NCBI RefSeq assembly: GCF_937951745.1 | Contig: NZ_CALFBQ010000030.1 | Coordinates: forward strand, 1-64,000 | Origin: an uncultured Chloroflexus sp. | GTDB taxonomy: Bacteria; Chloroflexota; Chloroflexia; Chloroflexales; Chloroflexaceae | Length of the DNA stretch: 64,000 bases | Reading direction: 5' to 3' | Part shown: positions 62,455 through 64,000 of the stretch, piece after piece | Layout of the letters: each line of letters begins with the position of its first letter | Position numbering within the stretch: the stretch's first letter is position 1 | Program-made: the position numbers and the translations under genes | Notes under the pieces: model-generated | Told to the model about the DNA's origin: nothing | Database searches by the model: none | What the model saw: the letters and a program-made list of their open reading frames with translations, nothing else

Positions 62455-63048
62455 CTATCCTCGTGCAGTTCCGACAAACTCAAACACCGGCGTGGCCTGC
62501 GGCTGCAATAGCAGATGGATTTCATACAACCCATCGGCATGCCGGCCATGGAAGGGCAAGCCCAAGCTGGTCGCCAGCCGGATCATAGCGGTATTATCGG
62601 CGTGCGTCAAAAAGATCAGCCGTTCGAGGTTTGCCGCCCGCGCCTCGGCCAGCAGCAATTCCAGCATCTTACGCCCAACCCCCGCCCCGTGATAGTCATC
62701 CCGCACCAAAATTGAGGCCTCAGCTACCTTAGGGTCATGTGGCAAGCGGGCAAAACGGGCCACGGCAATGGATTCTTCACGCCCATGCTCGTCAGCCAAC
62801 GCCACCAACGCCACTTCGCGGCGCGGATTAATCGCCGCCAACCGTTGCGCCGATTTATGCACCAGTTCGGGAGAAGCATGTTCAGCCGCAATGAAAAACC
62901 GGCGATAGATCGATTCCGGCGACAAGCGATAGAACATCCGCTCGAGCAGTTCAGCATCCGCAGCGGCAAGACTGCGCACGCGCAATGTGCGTCCATCACG
63001 GGTGGTAATGGTGAGCGGCATTGACTGGCTAACACGTTGTTCGTTCAT
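62455..63048 (-). CDS. GNAT-family acetyltransferase
   Basis: A 197-residue N-acetyltransferase. TTRDGRTLRVRSLAAADAEL and FYRLSPESIYRRFF match the GNAT domain of protein-lysine acetyltransferases such as Pat/PatZ, here without an acyl-CoA synthetase-like part. The acetyl-CoA loop is VRDDYHGAGVGRKMLELLL. Start at ATG 63048 behind GGAGG. A protein deacetylase-type gene lies 7 kb away; any pairing is speculative. Confidence 0.85.
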   Translation of the reverse strand: MNEQRVSQSMPLTITTRDGRTLRVRSLAAADAELLERMFYRLSPESIYRRFFIAAEHASPELVHKSAQRLAAINPRREVALVALADEHGREESIAVARFARLPHDPKVAEASILVRDDYHGAGVGRKMLELLLAEARAANLERLIFLTHADNTAMIRLATSLGLPFHGRHADGLYEIHLLLQPQATPVFEFVGTARG

Positions 63049-63208
63049 ACTAACCTCCGGCATCGCTCGTGCTCTGGCAGCAGAGAAAACAGAGCAGATA
63101 CGGTAGATTGCACACCTTCGAGCATCTGAGCTGATGCATGCCGCCGCTGCGCTGCACATACGGCGCTAAAGGTATTGTAGCATGAGAGTGGTACACTGCT
63201 GCACTTTT

Positions 63209-63225
63209 ATAACGCAATGCGTTAT
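63209..63225. promoter_or_regulatory. Palindrome in the GNAT-miaA divergent region
   Basis: ATAACGCA-A-TGCGTTAT, perfect 8-bp arms around one base, between divergent genes. The size and symmetry suit a dimeric repressor site; the regulator is unknown. Confidence 0.4.
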
Positions 63226-63294
63226 GAAAGGAACGACAACCAACTTTCCTGCGCTCAATCCGGCACGCCGGACGGCCCGCAGGCAGATCATGCC

Positions 63295-64000
63295 ATGTAC
63301 AGCGAGGATCGTTTGTTTGAATTAATTGCGATTGTTGGCCCCACTGCCGTGGGTAAAACCGAATTAGCGGTCGCATGGGCGCAACAGATCAACGGCGAGA
63401 TTGTCTCCGCCGATTCGCGCCAGATCTACCGTGGCATGGACATCGGCACTGCCAAGCCAACCCCTGCCGAACGCGCCCAAGCGCCGCACCACCTGATCGA
63501 CATTCGCGATCCTGATCAACCGTTTTCGTTGGCCGAATTTCACGATCTGGCGCTGGCGGCGATCACCGACATTCAAGCGCGCGGGCGCACACCACTGCTA
63601 GTTGGCGGCACCGGCCAATATCTGGCAGCAGTCTTGGAAGGCTGGCAGATTCCGCGCGTCGCCCCCCAGCCAGAGCTTCGCGCCGAACTTGAGCAAGTAG
63701 CAGCTCAAGAGGGCGCTGCCGTACTCCATGCCCGCCTCGCGGCGGTTGATCCGGTCGCGGCGGCGCGCATCCCGGCCACCAACGTGCGACGGGTCGTGCG
63801 CGCGCTCGAAGTCTATCTGGTCAGCGGCGAACCGATCTCGCGTCTGCAAGAGCGGCAGCCGCCTCCCTTCCGCCCGCGCACGATTTGGTTGCACCGGCCA
63901 CGCGCCGAACTTTACGCCCGCGCCGATGCCCGCATCGAACGCATGATCGCTGCCGGCTTGGTTGAAGAGGTCGCAAACCTGCTAGCCCGCGGCTACAATT
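63295..64000 (+). CDS. miaA: tRNA dimethylallyltransferase MiaA (3' end outside window)
   Basis: Adds dimethylallyl to A37 of tRNAs reading UNN codons. The visible 235 residues hold the P-loop VGPTAVGKTEL (Lys21), the substrate motif IVSADSRQIYRGMDIGTAKP, HHLIDIRDPDQPFSLAEFHD and LLVGGTGQYLAAVLEGW, then the insertion and VRRVVRALEVYLVSGEPIS. The frame continues past 64000. The start at ATG 63295 has only a weak ribosome site. Confidence 0.95.
   Translation, partial: MYSEDRLFELIAIVGPTAVGKTELAVAWAQQINGEIVSADSRQIYRGMDIGTAKPTPAERAQAPHHLIDIRDPDQPFSLAEFHDLALAAITDIQARGRTPLLVGGTGQYLAAVLEGWQIPRVAPQPELRAELEQVAAQEGAAVLHARLAAVDPVAAARIPATNVRRVVRALEVYLVSGEPISRLQERQPPPFRPRTIWLHRPRAELYARADARIERMIAAGLVEEVANLLARGYN

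Noticed and set aside
63226-63330. Short frame from 63225 leading into miaA
   Set aside because: It overlaps the miaA start in another frame and its peptide shows no conserved character; the AAAGGAAC before it is not enough.

Overview
The window looks like a chromosomal segment from a Chloroflexota bacterium, most likely a Chloroflexus-type filamentous phototroph. This is an inference, because no rRNA or marker comparison could be run. It rests on a LysW-dependent aminoadipate lysine cluster, many short hairpin repeats between genes, roughly 55-60% G+C, a secreted protein with a short YIPLAFRP tail, and a VKOR-type oxidoreductase. No tRNA, rRNA, CRISPR array, prophage or intact insertion sequence was recognised. 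Most genes are ordinary housekeeping genes on both strands.

Layout. 1-9.6 kb (minus strand): 5' part of a phosphate-binding lipoprotein gene with a PHO-box-like repeat, a secreted beta-helix protein, a multidomain amidase, a TerC protein, a GAF sensor kinase and an ABC-2 exporter pair. 10-20.6 kb: apt, rho, a zinc-ribbon/AIM24 protein, a Roadblock protein, an orphan sugar-type binding lipoprotein, a YegD-like Hsp70, a frameshifted membrane gene whose ribosome site sits in a hairpin, a SIS isomerase and serA. 20.7-26.2 kb is a gene-decay zone: an ABC ATPase scrap, a frameshifted thioredoxin-VKOR gene, thpR, a decayed DUF4160-DUF2442 pair, a DsbA-like lipoprotein and clustered repeats.

26.2-35.9 kb: a protein quality-control cluster read leftward (CbpA-type DnaJ, HtrA, CbpM-like modulator, small membrane protein, Hsp20, Lon), preceded by an archaeo-eukaryotic release-factor-like protein, DUF2905, a YwiC-like protein and a cupin, then a divergent SPFH protein. 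36.1-42.7 kb: the lysine operon (homocitrate synthase, both homoaconitase subunits, homoisocitrate dehydrogenase, two tandem LysW carrier proteins, LysX, LysY). Its leader has a consensus promoter, a near-leaderless lysine-rich 22-codon ORF, a 13-bp terminator and an alternative pairing that excludes it. This is a candidate ribosome-mediated attenuator and the best candidate here for an undescribed system.

42.9-54.6 kb: a coiled-coil protein, a large lipoprotein with an HELAH metalloprotease motif, a tandem thioredoxin, a DUF3592 relic, a second SPFH protein, two glycosyltransferases and DNA polymerase I. 54.7-64 kb: a histone-deacetylase-family protein, hisH, hisA and a coiled-coil protein in one operon, then a THUMP-type RNA methyltransferase, a TIM-barrel glycosidase-like protein, an operon of GNAT, hydrolase and trmD, and the start of miaA.
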